A DNA stretch of 64,000 nt from Nitrospira moscoviensis. GTDB taxonomy: Bacteria; Nitrospirota; Nitrospiria; Nitrospirales; Nitrospiraceae. Position numbers and translations under genes: made by a program. The notes beneath the pieces are model-generated. The model was not told the DNA's origin. It made no database searches and saw only the letters and a list, made by a program, of their open reading frames with translations. The stretch is taken from contig NZ_CP011801.1 of assembly GCF_001273775.1 (NCBI RefSeq), positions 1,178,001 through 1,242,000 on the forward strand, in the 5' to 3' direction. The stretch's first letter is position 1, and every line of letters starts with the position of its first letter. Below, one piece after another: positions 10,086-22,750 of the stretch.

Positions 10086-10127
10086 ACCGACAATGGCGTC
10101 GGTCGTTTCCACTGGCAATGGCGCCAG
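10086..10127 (+). promoter_or_regulatory. Tandem hairpins with identical AATGGC loops (ANTAR-type RNA)
   Basis: Hairpin 1: ACCGAC (10086-10091) with GTCGGT (10098-10103). Hairpin 2: CTGGC (10112-10116) with GCCAG (10123-10127). Both loops are AATGGC (A first, G fourth). The linker is 8 bases. Unlike nadE, nrtA and amt2, no U-tract terminator overlaps hairpin 2; a further hairpin (about 10139-10163) and a small AAAGAC/GTCTTT hairpin lie between it and the ribosome site GGGAGG (10187-10192), so control could act on translation. Confidence 0.6.
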
Positions 10128-10196
10128 AGAATGTGGGCACGCCGCTCCATCGTGGAGCCGGCGAAAGACAATGTCTTTTCATTCTTGGGAGGTGCC

Positions 10197-11099
10197 ATGT
10201 CAATGTTCGAACGACGACGTGGGAGTGGGGCGGTATGTGGAGTGATCCTGGCGGGGAGTCTGTTGGTCGGCTCCCTCGGCCACGCGCAGGAGGTGGACGT
10301 TCTGACGCCGAGAGTGACCGAAGATTTGATGGATACGAAGAAGCATCCCGTGACCGTCACGATGGCCCTGCAAGCCGACAGCTTCTTCGGCTTCAACCCG
10401 CAGGTTTACGGTACCTATGGCCTTACGGAAAATGTGGCCCTAGCCTTCAACTTTACCTATTGGACGATGATTTCCGGCGTCGGCGTCCACGACGCCAATC
10501 CTTGGCTGGAGACGGACATCGGGTTGAGCCTCACGTTTCTCGACAAGCGGCTCGCGATCACGCCGATGATCGGCTTCGTCCATGGCCAGTTATTGTCGTC
10601 CCGCGGCGGCTTCTTCCCGAACGGAGGCGGCAGCGTGAACGAGCGGACGACGGCCTTCGAGGGCGCCGTGCCGAACATCACGGTGAATTACATCGACAAG
10701 TACGTCGAAGGCGAATTCTACTTGGGCTACTACAAGGCGATCCGGAGCGAGGGGGGAAGTCCGGGTGATACTGGACCTACCTGTACTCCGGTGCCGGCAG
10801 CGGGGGGAAATTGCCTCGGTCCCACACAGGGCGGTGCGCGCGGCACCTGGGACTTCCTGCACTACTGGGCCAACGTCGGCTATCGCGTGAACAGCATGTT
10901 CTCGCTCGGCGTGCACTACGAGCATTTGCTGACGACGCGCGACAACAGCGCACCGGGGGCTCAGCAAGACTACTATCGTTGGTTGGGACCGTATGTCGAG
11001 CTGAAGCTGGCCGGCGGCATGGCCTTCCGGTTCACCACCGGCCACGACTTTACCGACAACCAGGACTTCTACAAGCTGAAGTTCACCAAGACGTTCTAG
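10197..11099 (+). CDS. Outer-membrane beta-barrel-like protein
   Basis: 300 residues from ATG 10197, chosen because GGGAGG lies 5 bases upstream and a signal peptide follows (about 1-29, ending GHAQ). The mature protein has alternating beta-strand pattern rich in Tyr, Phe and Gly (YGTYGLTENVALAFNFTYW, YVEGEFYLGYY, YWANVGYRVNSMFSLGVHYE) and ends in Phe, typical of outer-membrane barrels. Position before amt1 and the leader hairpins suggest a role tied to nitrogen compound uptake; this is inference. Paralogues of this kind lie near nitrogen genes in related organisms, but I cannot verify this here. Confidence 0.75.
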   Translation: MSMFERRRGSGAVCGVILAGSLLVGSLGHAQEVDVLTPRVTEDLMDTKKHPVTVTMALQADSFFGFNPQVYGTYGLTENVALAFNFTYWTMISGVGVHDANPWLETDIGLSLTFLDKRLAITPMIGFVHGQLLSSRGGFFPNGGGSVNERTTAFEGAVPNITVNYIDKYVEGEFYLGYYKAIRSEGGSPGDTGPTCTPVPAAGGNCLGPTQGGARGTWDFLHYWANVGYRVNSMFSLGVHYEHLLTTRDNSAPGAQQDYYRWLGPYVELKLAGGMAFRFTTGHDFTDNQDFYKLKFTKTF

Positions 11100-11113
11100 G
11101 CGGCCATCGGCGT

Positions 11114-11131
11114 CCTCCTCTCAAGAGGAGG
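11114..11131. other. GC-rich hairpin between outer-membrane gene and amt1
   Basis: CCTCCTC (11114-11120) pairs with GAGGAGG (11125-11131) around TCAA. No T-tract follows, so it is not a classical terminator. A weak upstream stem (11099-11105 with 11112-11118) would place ATCGGC (A first, G fourth) in a loop, but it has two mismatches. Confidence 0.4.
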
Positions 11132-11175
11132 GGAGGGCGCAGGCAACGAGCGGTGGGTTACAGAAGGAGGCGGAT

Positions 11176-12501
<1,326 letters not shown>

Positions 12502-12511
12502 GCGGGCGAGG

Positions 12512-15618
<3,107 letters not shown>

Positions 15619-15668
15619 CCATTGACCCAGGATTCACCGTTGGTGTGTGAGCCTGAAAGGAGGAGGGG

Positions 15669-17078
15669 ATGAACGTTCGGGAGGTTTTGGAATTCGCGAA
15701 GAAGAACAAGGTGCAGGTCGTCGATCTCAAGTTCGTGGACTTGATCGGCACCTGGCAGCATTTCAGCATTCCCGTGAGCGAGCTGACGGAGAATCTGTTC
15801 AAGGACGGGTCGGGGCTGGACGGCTCTTCCATCCGAGGCTGGAAGGCGATCAACAACAGCGACATGCTGGTGGTGCCGGACCCCGCGACCGCCTGCCTGG
15901 ATCCCTTCTGCGCCGTGCCGACGTTGAGTCTCGTCGGCAACGTCATGGATCCGATCACCCGGGAGACCTACGATCGCGATCCCCGCTACATCGCCCAGAA
16001 GGCGGAAAAGTATTTGCAGAGCACCAAGCTCGGCGACATTTCCTACTGGGGGCCGGAAGCCGAGTTCTTCATCTTCGATCAGGCCCGCTACGACCAGACG
16101 AGCCACAGCGGGTACTACTTCATCGATTCGGAAGAAGGCGTGTGGAACATGGGGCAGGACGGCGTGAACCTGGGCGGCAAGATCCGCCACAAAGAAGGTT
16201 ACTTCCCCGTGGCGCCGACCGACACCCAGCAGGACATCCGGACCGAGATGATTCTCGAGATGGAAAAGTGCGGCATCGAAATCGAAAAGCACCATCACGA
16301 GGTGGCGACAGCCGGGCAGGCCGAGATCGACATCCGGTTCGATTCGCTGGTCCGCACCGCCGACAAAATGATGATGTACAAGTACATCGTCAAGAACGTC
16401 GCGCGCCGCCACGGCAAGACCGTCACCTTCATGCCGAAGCCGATCTTCGGCGACAACGGCTCCGGTATGCATACGCACCAGAGCATTTGGAAGGACGGGA
16501 AGCCGCTCTTCGCCGGGAAAGAATACGCCGGTGTCTCGCAGCTCTGCCTCTACTATATCGGCGGCATCTTGAAGCACGCGCCGGCCCTCGCGGCCTTCAC
16601 CAACCCGACGACCAACTCGTACAAGCGGCTCACGCCGGGCTTCGAAGCGCCGGTGTTGCTGGCCTATTCCAGCCGCAACCGGTCGGCCGGCATCCGCATC
16701 CCGATGTATTCGCCGAGCCCGAAGGCGAAGCGGATCGAGGTGCGCTTCCCCGATCCCGGCGCCAATCCGTATCTCGCCTTCTCCGCCATGCTGATGGCGG
16801 GATTGGACGGGATCGAAAACAAGATCAATCCGGGCGAGCCGGCCGAAAAGGACCTGTACGATCTCGAGCCCAAGGAAGCGGCCAAGATCCGGACGATGCC
16901 GGGCAGCCTGGACGAAGCCTTGCATAATCTGGAAAAAGATCACCAATTCCTGCTGAAGGGCGGGGTATTTTCAGAAGATCTGATCGAGGCCTGGATCAGC
17001 TACAAACGGACAAAGGAAGTGGACACGATGCGGCTGCGTCCGCATCCCTATGAGTTCTTCCTGTATTACGACGTCTAG
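15669..17078 (+). CDS. glnA: Glutamine synthetase type I
   Basis: 469 residues, GSI dodecamer family. [28 protein letters not shown], the metal-binding [12 protein letters not shown] region, [18 protein letters not shown] and the adenylylation-site loop EKDLYDL (Tyr near residue 399). It condenses ammonium with glutamate. GAAAGGAGGAGG is a strong ribosome site. The adenylylation site fits the GlnE-type enzymes at 33659-37736. Confidence 0.97.
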   Translation: MNVREVLEFAKKNKVQVVDLKFVDLIGTWQHFSIPVSELTENLFKDGSGLDGSSIRGWKAINNSDMLVVPDPATACLDPFCAVPTLSLVGNVMDPITRETYDRDPRYIAQKAEKYLQSTKLGDISYWGPEAEFFIFDQARYDQTSHSGYYFIDSEEGVWNMGQDGVNLGGKIRHKEGYFPVAPTDTQQDIRTEMILEMEKCGIEIEKHHHEVATAGQAEIDIRFDSLVRTADKMMMYKYIVKNVARRHGKTVTFMPKPIFGDNGSGMHTHQSIWKDGKPLFAGKEYAGVSQLCLYYIGGILKHAPALAAFTNPTTNSYKRLTPGFEAPVLLAYSSRNRSAGIRIPMYSPSPKAKRIEVRFPDPGANPYLAFSAMLMAGLDGIENKINPGEPAEKDLYDLEPKEAAKIRTMPGSLDEALHNLEKDHQFLLKGGVFSEDLIEAWISYKRTKEVDTMRLRPHPYEFFLYYDV

Positions 17079-17105
17079 ATTTCCGGACCCCTCCGAAAGA
17101 AGTAG

Positions 17106-17135
17106 TTGACGAGCATCGGGGGGTCGTGCTACAAG
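17106..17135 (+). promoter_or_regulatory. Sigma70-type promoter for the nrtA leader
   Basis: TTGACG (17106-17111) and TACAAG (17130-17135), spacer 18. The predicted start near 17142 is about 11 bases before the first leader hairpin, the same layout as nadE. Confidence 0.65.
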
Positions 17136-17152
17136 GGCAAACTATGAGTTGA

Positions 17153-17248
17153 GCCGAGGCAACGGCGCCCCGGCGAGGCTCTCAGAAATAAGGCAACGGA
17201 CAAAGGCGTCCGTCATTCTGGTACAGAGTGACGGGCGCCTTTTTATTT
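17153..17248 (+). promoter_or_regulatory. First dual-hairpin attenuator of the nrtA leader
   Basis: Hairpin 1: 17153-17160 pairs with 17167-17174 (one A-C mismatch) around AACGGC. Hairpin 2: ACGGAC (17196-17201) pairs with GTCCGT (17208-17213) around AAAGGC. Both loops have A first and G fourth; the linker is 21 bases. The 3' arm of hairpin 2 lies inside the terminator stem GGCGTCCGTCA (17205-17215) paired with TGACGGGCGCC (17229-17239), followed by TTTTTATTT. Formation of hairpin 2 blocks the terminator. Confidence 0.8.
17205..17248 (+). terminator. Leader terminator 1 upstream of nrtA
   Basis: 11-base stem with one G-U pair (extendable by A-T pairs), 13-base loop, then TTTTTATTT. Lies 135 bases before the nrtA start. 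Confidence 0.85.
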
Positions 17249-17263
17249 GGTCCGGAACGAACA

Positions 17264-17311
17264 CAGCGTCCCGCATCGTGTGCAGGACGCTGGGCGGGAC
17301 AACGGCGTCCC
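17264..17311 (+). promoter_or_regulatory. Second dual-hairpin attenuator of the nrtA leader
   Basis: Hairpin 1: CAGCGTCC (17264-17271) pairs with GGACGCTG (17285-17292), with inner GCA/TGC pairing around TCGTG, so its loop departs from the six-base rule. Hairpin 2: GGGAC (17296-17300) pairs with GTCCC (17307-17311) around AACGGC (A first, G fourth). The 3' arm of hairpin 2 is shared with terminator 2. Confidence 0.7.
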
Positions 17312-17347
17312 CATTTCCGAACAAGGGAATGGGGACGTTTTGTTTTT
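17306..17347 (+). terminator. Leader terminator 2 upstream of nrtA
   Basis: 13 paired bases (17306-17318 with 17325-17337, one G-U) around GAACAA, then TTTTGTTTTT. It lies 36 bases before the nrtA start, so full-length mRNA must pass two terminators. Confidence 0.9.
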
Positions 17348-17382
17348 GGGGCCGGCGGCAGCTGGCGGAGGGGGACCAGAAC

Positions 17383-18705
17383 ATGGAGAACAAGACGTGG
17401 GCGGATCGAGCGGCCGGAGGGGCGGCGACGGACACGAGCCTCGGCTCGGAGGCGGCGATCGAGAAAGCGGTCGCGGAGTCGGTCGTACACGCGGTGATCG
17501 AAGGGGCCGGACCCTCACGGCGTCAATTTTTGGCGGCGCTCGGGGCGACGGCGTTGACGGCGCTCATCGCCGAGGTCTTTCCCTTCAAGGCGGCGACGGC
17601 GATGGCGGCGGATCCGGTGGGGAAACCCGAGAAGACGGACTTGAGCGTCGGCTTCATCCCCATCACATGCGCCACGCCGATCATCATGGCGGAGCCGTTG
17701 GGCTTTTATAAGAAGCACGGCCTGAATGCGTCGGTGAAGCGCGCGGCGGGCTGGGCCATGATCCGGGACTGGGCGATCAACGGCGAAGTGGACGCGGCCC
17801 ATATGCTGACCCCGATGCCGCTCGCCATCACGCTGGGAGCCGGCTCGGTCCCCAAGCCCTTCTACATGCCGGCCGTCGAGAACATCAACGGCCAGGCGAT
17901 CACGCTGCACATCAAGCACAAGGGCGTGAAATCGGCGGCGGACATGAAGGGGTTCCGCTTCTGCGTGCCGTTCGATTTCTCCATGCACAACTATCTGCTG
18001 CGCTATTTTCTCGCGGAAGGGGGCGTGCATCCGGATAAGGACGTGCAAATTCGTGTCGTGCCTCCGCCGGAAATGGTGGCTAATCTGAAAGCGGGCAACG
18101 TGGACGGCTATCTGGCGCCGGACCCGTTCAACCAACGGGCGGTGTACGAAAACGTGGGCTTCATCTACAAGCTTTCGAAAGAGATCTGGGACCGGCATCC
18201 CTGCTGCGCCTTTACCGTGTCGCAGGACTTCGCCACGAAGTATCCAAATACGTTCGCGGCGCTATTCCGCGCGATCGTCGACGCCACGCACTATGCGTCG
18301 AATCCCGCGCACCGCAAGGAAATCGCCGCCGCGATCGCGCCGACCAATTACTTGAATCAGCCGGTCACGGTTCTGGAACAGGTCCTGACCGGCACCTATG
18401 CGGACGGGCTCGGGGCGATCAAGAAGGAGCCGAGCCGGATCGACTTCGATCCCTATCCTTGGCACTCGATGGCCGTCTGGATCCTCACGCAGATGAAGCG
18501 TTGGGGGCATGTGAAGGGCGACGTGAACTACAAGGCGGTGGCCGAGCAGGTCTATCGCGCCGCCGATTGCGACCGGATCGCCAAAGAGCTCGGCTATCCC
18601 ACGCATGCGGGCACGATGGCGAAACACGTGATCATGGGACGGGAATTTGATCCGCATCAGCCGGACGCCTATGTGAAGAGCTTTCCCATCCACAGTATGG
18701 CGTAA
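17383..18705 (+). CDS. nrtA: ABC transporter substrate-binding protein, nitrate/cyanate (NrtA/CynA) type
   Basis: 440 residues from ATG 17383, downstream of both leader terminators. Tat signal SRRQFLAALGATALTAL near residue 46-62, after an unusually long 45-residue leader. The mature part is NrtA/SsuA-like: VGFIPITCATPIIMAEPLGFYKKHGL, AHMLTPMPLAITLG, KDVQIRVVPPPEMVANLKAGNVDGYLAPDPFNQRAVYENVGF. It binds a small anion in the periplasm. Family members carry nitrate, nitrite, cyanate or bicarbonate; cynS downstream makes cyanate a good candidate (cynA), but sequence alone does not decide. Confidence 0.88.
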   Translation: MENKTWADRAAGGAATDTSLGSEAAIEKAVAESVVHAVIEGAGPSRRQFLAALGATALTALIAEVFPFKAATAMAADPVGKPEKTDLSVGFIPITCATPIIMAEPLGFYKKHGLNASVKRAAGWAMIRDWAINGEVDAAHMLTPMPLAITLGAGSVPKPFYMPAVENINGQAITLHIKHKGVKSAADMKGFRFCVPFDFSMHNYLLRYFLAEGGVHPDKDVQIRVVPPPEMVANLKAGNVDGYLAPDPFNQRAVYENVGFIYKLSKEIWDRHPCCAFTVSQDFATKYPNTFAALFRAIVDATHYASNPAHRKEIAAAIAPTNYLNQPVTVLEQVLTGTYADGLGAIKKEPSRIDFDPYPWHSMAVWILTQMKRWGHVKGDVNYKAVAEQVYRAADCDRIAKELGYPTHAGTMAKHVIMGREFDPHQPDAYVKSFPIHSMA

Positions 18706-18728
18706 CACCAGGAAGGAGAGAGGCAGAG

Positions 18729-19706
18729 ATGCTCGTGAATACGACCGTCCCGGGAAGAGCCGAGATCGAGATCCCGGCGGAGACCCGCGGGACACCCAGC
18801 AAGGAGAAGACGCGCACCATGGCCGGACAGAGGGGGGGCAATCCCTGGTTGATCACGGGATTTCTGTTGGTTGTGTTTCTCGCGGGATGGCAGTTGGCCA
18901 CGCTGCGGACGGCGTTCGACCCGAAGGGGCTGACCGACGAGCAACTCCAGCTCATGGAGTTCAACGGCGACATCGTGCGCGAGGCGGACGGCACGTACCG
19001 GTGGAATCCGGAGAAAGAGAAGGTCCAAGGGATCCCCGGCCCGCTCGCCGTGCTCGACAAGGCCCGCGTCGAGCTGAGCGAGGCCTTTGTGAAAAAAGGC
19101 ACCAATGACCATGGGATCGGCTTCCTGGTGTTCTACACCGTCGCGCGGTTCGGCGCCGGCTTTCTGGCCGCATCGGTGGTGGCGATCATCGTGGGAGTCC
19201 TGTTGGGCTTGAACAAGGTGCTGTTTCGAGCCGTGAATCCGTTCATCCAAATTTTGAAGCCGATTTCGCCGCTGGCTTGGATGCCGCTGCTGCTCTACAC
19301 GGTGAAAGATCCGAAGTGGACCGCCATCCTGGTGGTGTTCATGGCCGCGCTGTGGCCGACGCTGGCGACCACGGCGTTCGGGGTGAACGGACTGCGCAAG
19401 GACTATCTGCATGTCGCGGCGATCTTGCAGCTGTCCTGGTTCAAGCGGCTCTTCACCGTCATTCTTCCGGGGGCCGCCCCTACGATCGTCAACGGCTTGC
19501 GGATCTCGTTCGGCAGCGCGCTGGTGGCGGTGGTGCCGGCGGAAATGCTGCTCGGGGAACTGGGCGTCGGGTATTTGAGCTGGATCGAGTGGAACAACCT
19601 GGACATTTCCGGCGTGATCTTCGCCATCCTGGTGGTCGGGGCGGTCGGCGTCATCCTGGATTCGGGATTCAACAAACTGGCGGGGTTGGTGACGTATCAG
19701 GACTGA
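18729..19706 (+). CDS. nrtB: ABC transporter permease, nitrate/cyanate type
   Basis: 325 residues, NrtB/SsuC-like. An N-terminal extension with one membrane helix (about 38-58) precedes a periplasmic-looking segment, then five or so helices with the binding-protein-dependent permease loop near KDYLHVAAILQLSWFKRLFTVILPGAAPTIVNGLRIS. It forms the channel with the ATPase next door. Starts behind AGGAAGGAGAGAGG, 23 bases after nrtA. May equally be named cynB. Confidence 0.88.
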   Translation: MLVNTTVPGRAEIEIPAETRGTPSKEKTRTMAGQRGGNPWLITGFLLVVFLAGWQLATLRTAFDPKGLTDEQLQLMEFNGDIVREADGTYRWNPEKEKVQGIPGPLAVLDKARVELSEAFVKKGTNDHGIGFLVFYTVARFGAGFLAASVVAIIVGVLLGLNKVLFRAVNPFIQILKPISPLAWMPLLLYTVKDPKWTAILVVFMAALWPTLATTAFGVNGLRKDYLHVAAILQLSWFKRLFTVILPGAAPTIVNGLRISFGSALVAVVPAEMLLGELGVGYLSWIEWNNLDISGVIFAILVVGAVGVILDSGFNKLAGLVTYQD

Positions 19707-19721
19707 GCGATGAAGCCAAGT

Positions 19722-19752
19722 CGTCAGCGATCTGACAGCTGATAGCCATCTT
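19722..19752. repeat. Short dispersed GCTGATAGC-type repeat
   Basis: GTCAGCGATCTGACAGCTGATAGCCATC in the nrtB-nrtC gap shares words with 8192-8270, 24721-24757 and 50013-50034. Small internal pairing is possible. Probably a degenerate intergenic repeat without coding function. Confidence 0.4.
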
Positions 19753-19765
19753 CAAGGAGTCATCC

Positions 19766-20608
19766 ATGGCCTTTTTGCAAATCGACAATGTCAGCAAATA
19801 CTTTCCCAATCCCTCCGGCGATGGACGGGTGTGCGTCTTCAAGGACGTCACGATCAAGATCGAAAAGGGAGAGTTCGTGACGGTCATCGGCCATTCCGGG
19901 TGCGGGAAGAGCACCTTGCTGAACATCATCGCCGGGCTCGATACGGCCTCCGAAGGAGGGGTGCTGCTCGGGGGGCGCGAGGTGTCCGGTCCTGGGTTGG
20001 ACCGCATGGTGGTCTTCCAGAACTTTTCCCTCATGCCGTGGATGACAGTATTCGAGAACATCGCGCTGGCCGTGCGGTCCGCCTATCCGAACTGGGACGC
20101 GTCTCAGGTGACGGCGCATGTGAACAAGTACATCGCCCTGGTGGGATTGAAGGGGGCGGAAGGCAAACGCCCGACGGCCTTGTCCGGCGGCATGAAACAG
20201 CGGGTCGGGCTGGCGCGCGCGGTTTCCATCGAACCCAAAGTCTTGTTGCTCGACGAGCCCTTTGCCCAAATCGACGCCCTGACCCGCGGCGTGATTCAGG
20301 AAGAGCTGATCCAGATGTGGAACACGTCGAAGAACACGGTCTTTATGGTGACGCACGACGTGGACGAAGCCATCTTGTTGTCGGACCGGATTCTCTTGAT
20401 GACCAACGGGCCGTCCGCCCGGATCGGCGAAATGGTGGACGTGACGATTCCGCGGCCGCGATCGCGGGAGACGGTCATCGAGCATCCGCACTACTACAAG
20501 ATCAGGAACCATGTGATTCATTTCTTGGTTCGGCATGCGAGTCATGCCGTTGGAGCTGGATCGGCAGACGGGCATTCCGTCGACGCGCCGGTCCTGGTGC
20601 GGTTCTAG
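19766..20608 (+). CDS. nrtC: ABC transporter ATP-binding protein, nitrate/cyanate type
   Basis: 280 residues. Walker A GHSGCGKST (about 45-53), Q-loop VVFQNFSLMPWM, signature LSGGMKQR, Walker B VLLLDEPFAQID, and the switch His in MVTHDVDEA. It lacks the long C-terminal NrtA-like domain of cyanobacterial NrtC, so it resembles NrtD/CynD/SsuB. AAGGAG lies 8 bases upstream. Powers the transporter formed by the two preceding genes. Confidence 0.9.
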   Translation: MAFLQIDNVSKYFPNPSGDGRVCVFKDVTIKIEKGEFVTVIGHSGCGKSTLLNIIAGLDTASEGGVLLGGREVSGPGLDRMVVFQNFSLMPWMTVFENIALAVRSAYPNWDASQVTAHVNKYIALVGLKGAEGKRPTALSGGMKQRVGLARAVSIEPKVLLLDEPFAQIDALTRGVIQEELIQMWNTSKNTVFMVTHDVDEAILLSDRILLMTNGPSARIGEMVDVTIPRPRSRETVIEHPHYYKIRNHVIHFLVRHASHAVGAGSADGHSVDAPVLVRF

Positions 20609-20664
20609 TCGCCGCCGTTCCCGAGGCCGGGCCGGCGCTATCGTAGAAGAAGGAGGAGCTCGCG

Positions 20665-21105
20665 ATGGACAAAGAAACGGTGCGAACAGCGGTGAAGGCC
20701 AAGCGGTTGAAGAAGAACATCACGATCGCGGACGTCGCCAAGGTCGTCGGAAAGAATCCCACATTTGTGGCGGCCGCGCTGAACGGCAACCATCGGTTCA
20801 CGCCGGACGAGGCCAAGAAGGTGGGGGCTCTGTTGGAGTTGGATGGTCCGACGACCGAAGCGCTGAGCAAGTTTCCCGTGCGGGCGGACTATCCGAATAC
20901 GACGGATCCGTTCAAGTATCGCCTGCTGGAGATCATCGGCGTGTACGGAGATTCCCTGCGCGAACAGGCGAACGAAATGTTCGGTGACGGCATCATGAGC
21001 GCGATCGATTTCTCCCTCGACATGGAAAAGGTCACGGGCAGTCAAGGCGAAGCCCGCTGCAAGATCACGCTGAACGGGAAGTGGCTGGAGTACAAGACGT
21101 TTTGA
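20665..21105 (+). CDS. cynS: Cyanate hydratase (cyanase)
   Basis: 146 residues, full length. N-terminal helical DNA-binding-like domain (VKAKRLKKNITIADVAKVVG) and C-terminal catalytic domain with Arg/Glu/Ser residues of the family in DPFKYRLLEIIGVYGDSLREQANEMFGDGIMSAIDF. Decamer that converts cyanate and bicarbonate to ammonium and carbon dioxide. Strong ribosome site AGAAGGAGGAG. Following the ABC genes, it lets imported cyanate be turned into ammonium for glnA or for partner ammonia oxidisers. Confidence 0.96.
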   Translation: MDKETVRTAVKAKRLKKNITIADVAKVVGKNPTFVAAALNGNHRFTPDEAKKVGALLELDGPTTEALSKFPVRADYPNTTDPFKYRLLEIIGVYGDSLREQANEMFGDGIMSAIDFSLDMEKVTGSQGEARCKITLNGKWLEYKTF

Positions 21106-21160
21106 GCGGCCGCGCCGAGGAAGGCGCAGCGCTGCGGCATCACCAAACAGCCGAGTTGAA

Positions 21161-21261
21161 CTGAGACGACGGAGTCCTCAGGGCAGCTCCGACAATCAGG
21201 CGCACGGACAAAGGCGTCCGTCATTCTCAACACGATGAGTGACGGGCGCCTTTCTGTTTTT
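21161..21261 (+). promoter_or_regulatory. Dual-hairpin attenuator (ANTAR-type) in amt2 leader
   Basis: Hairpin 1: CTGAGAC (21161-21167) pairs with GT-C-CTCAG (21174-21181, one bulged base), loop GACGGA (G fourth, but G not A first). Hairpin 2: ACGGAC (21204-21209) pairs with GTCCGT (21216-21221) around AAAGGC, identical to the first nrtA element. Linker 22 bases. The terminator stem shares the 3' arm of hairpin 2. Confidence 0.75.
21213..21261 (+). terminator. Leader terminator upstream of amt2
   Basis: GGCGTCCGTCA (21213-21223) pairs with TGACGGGCGCC (21240-21250), then TTTCTGTTTTT. The stem arms are identical to terminator 1 of nrtA, while the 16-base loop differs, so stem pairing is under selection or the element was copied. 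Confidence 0.88.
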
Positions 21262-21304
21262 GTGTCGCGGGGAGGACTCGGAAAGCCGGGTCGGAAAGGA
21301 AGAC

Positions 21305-22627
21305 GTGACGGTGGCGTGGGGCCAAACAATCGGAAGAGCGCTCGTGCTCGTGTGCCTGGGAGAGTCGATGGCTCGGGCGCAAGAGGCCGTTGTGCCCGCC
21401 CGGGCCACGATCGATGGAGCCGATACGGCCTGGGTGCTGGTGTCTTCGGCGCTGGTGCTGGCCATGATCGTGCCGGGCCTCGCGCTGTTTTACGGAGGGC
21501 TGGTGCGCAGCAAGAACGTGCTCGGCACCATCATGCACAGTCTGGTGATCCTCTGCCTGGTGAGCCTCCTGTGGGTGCTGGCCGGCTACAGCCTGGCATT
21601 TGGTCCTGACACCGGCGGAATGATCGGTGGGCTCGACTGGGTAGGATTGGAAGGGGTGGGGACGGCGCCCCACGCGACCTACGGCCCGACGATTCCCCAT
21701 CAGGCCTTCATGGTCTTCCAACTGATGTTTGCGGCGGTCACGCCCGCCTTGATCACCGGCGCCTTCGCGGAGCGCATGAAGTTCGGCGCGCTGATGTTGT
21801 TCGCCGGCCTGTGGTCGCTGTGGGTGTATGCCCCGATCGCCCATTGGCTGTGGGGCGGAGGCTGGCTGGCGGGCCTGGGAGCGTTGGATTTTGCGGGCGG
21901 CGCCGTCGTGCATCTCAGTTCGGGGGTCAGCGCCTTGGTGTGCGCGCTGGTGCTGGGGACGCGCCATGGCTATGGGACGGATTATATGGCGCCCCACAAT
22001 CTGCCGATGACGCTCTTAGGGACGGGCCTGCTCTGGTTCGGCTGGTTCGGGTTCAATGCCGGCAGCGCGCTGGGAGCCAACGAAGTGGCGGTCGTGGCCG
22101 TGGTCGCAACCCATACGGCCGCCGTATCGGGCGCTCTCATGTGGCTGGCCGTGGAATGGATTCATCGGGGAACGCCGACAGTGCTCGGTGTCGCGAGCGG
22201 CGCCGTGGCCGGGTTGGCGACCGTGACGCCCGCGGCCGGCTACATCGGACCGTTTTCGGCGCTGGTGATCGGATTGATGGCCGGCGGCCTGTCGTACGCG
22301 GCCATCATCTCGAAGGGAAAGTTCGGGTATGACGACTCGCTGGATGTCGTGGGGATTCACGGCGTCGGGGGCGTGGTGGGGCTGTTGGCCGTGGGATTCT
22401 TCGCGTCAAAGGCGGTTAACTCCTCCGGGGCCGACGGCTTGTTCTTCGGGAGCGCGGGCCTGCTTGGCGCACAGGCGCTCACCGTCGCCGCGGTCGGCTT
22501 GTTCTCCGCCGGCATGACATTCGTGATTCTCAAGGTCGTCGATCGCACCGTCGGTCTGCGGGTGACGGCGGAAGAGGAATCGATGGGGTTGGATCTCAGC
22601 CAACACAACGAACGGGCCTATTCCTGA
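21305..22627 (+). CDS. amtB: Ammonium transporter (canonical Amt), second copy
   Basis: 440 residues from GTG 21305. The in-frame ATG at 21239 is rejected because it lies inside the terminator stem; GGAAAGGAAG precedes the GTG. Signal peptide ending MARAQ, 11 helices, and all canonical pore residues (QLMFAAVT, WGGGWL, LDFAGGAVVHL, WFGFNAGSAL, GIHGVGGV). C-terminal PII-contact tail GLDLSQHNERAYS is as in amt1. Close paralogue of 11176-12501, but with an attenuator leader, so probably used under different nitrogen conditions. Confidence 0.95.
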   Translation: MTVAWGQTIGRALVLVCLGESMARAQEAVVPARATIDGADTAWVLVSSALVLAMIVPGLALFYGGLVRSKNVLGTIMHSLVILCLVSLLWVLAGYSLAFGPDTGGMIGGLDWVGLEGVGTAPHATYGPTIPHQAFMVFQLMFAAVTPALITGAFAERMKFGALMLFAGLWSLWVYAPIAHWLWGGGWLAGLGALDFAGGAVVHLSSGVSALVCALVLGTRHGYGTDYMAPHNLPMTLLGTGLLWFGWFGFNAGSALGANEVAVVAVVATHTAAVSGALMWLAVEWIHRGTPTVLGVASGAVAGLATVTPAAGYIGPFSALVIGLMAGGLSYAAIISKGKFGYDDSLDVVGIHGVGGVVGLLAVGFFASKAVNSSGADGLFFGSAGLLGAQALTVAAVGLFSAGMTFVILKVVDRTVGLRVTAEEESMGLDLSQHNERAYS

Positions 22628-22750
22628 TGCTGAAACAGACCCTTCAGCTGCGTTCTCGGTCGCGTGCCTCCCTGCGACGTACCGCAAGGGTACGTCTCAG
22701 TCGTCCCGCTCCCTGCGGCCTTGCTGAAGGGCTGTTTGAGCATCAGTGGG
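22627..22750. repeat. Large imperfect inverted repeat after amt2
   Basis: ATGCTGAAACAGACCCTTCAGC at the left is matched by the inverted GCTGAAGGGCTGTTTGAGCAT at the right (about 22716-22742), with an inner ACGTACC/GGTACGT hairpin. The region to 22860 has no gene. It looks like a small dispersed palindromic element; a fragment with similar words (CTGCGGCCTTGC) occurs at 10070-10081. Confidence 0.65.

Noticed and set aside
8207..10396. Long open frame (729 codons) on the minus strand opposite nadE
   Set aside because: It lies fully antisense to a well-supported nadE, has His/Arg/Pro-rich low-information sequence typical of high-GC shadow frames, and has no ribosome site.
11099..11131. A further ANTAR-type hairpin before amt1 (loop ATCGGC)
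   Set aside because: The stem has two mismatches in seven positions and the following hairpin has no T-tract. Listed only as a hairpin.
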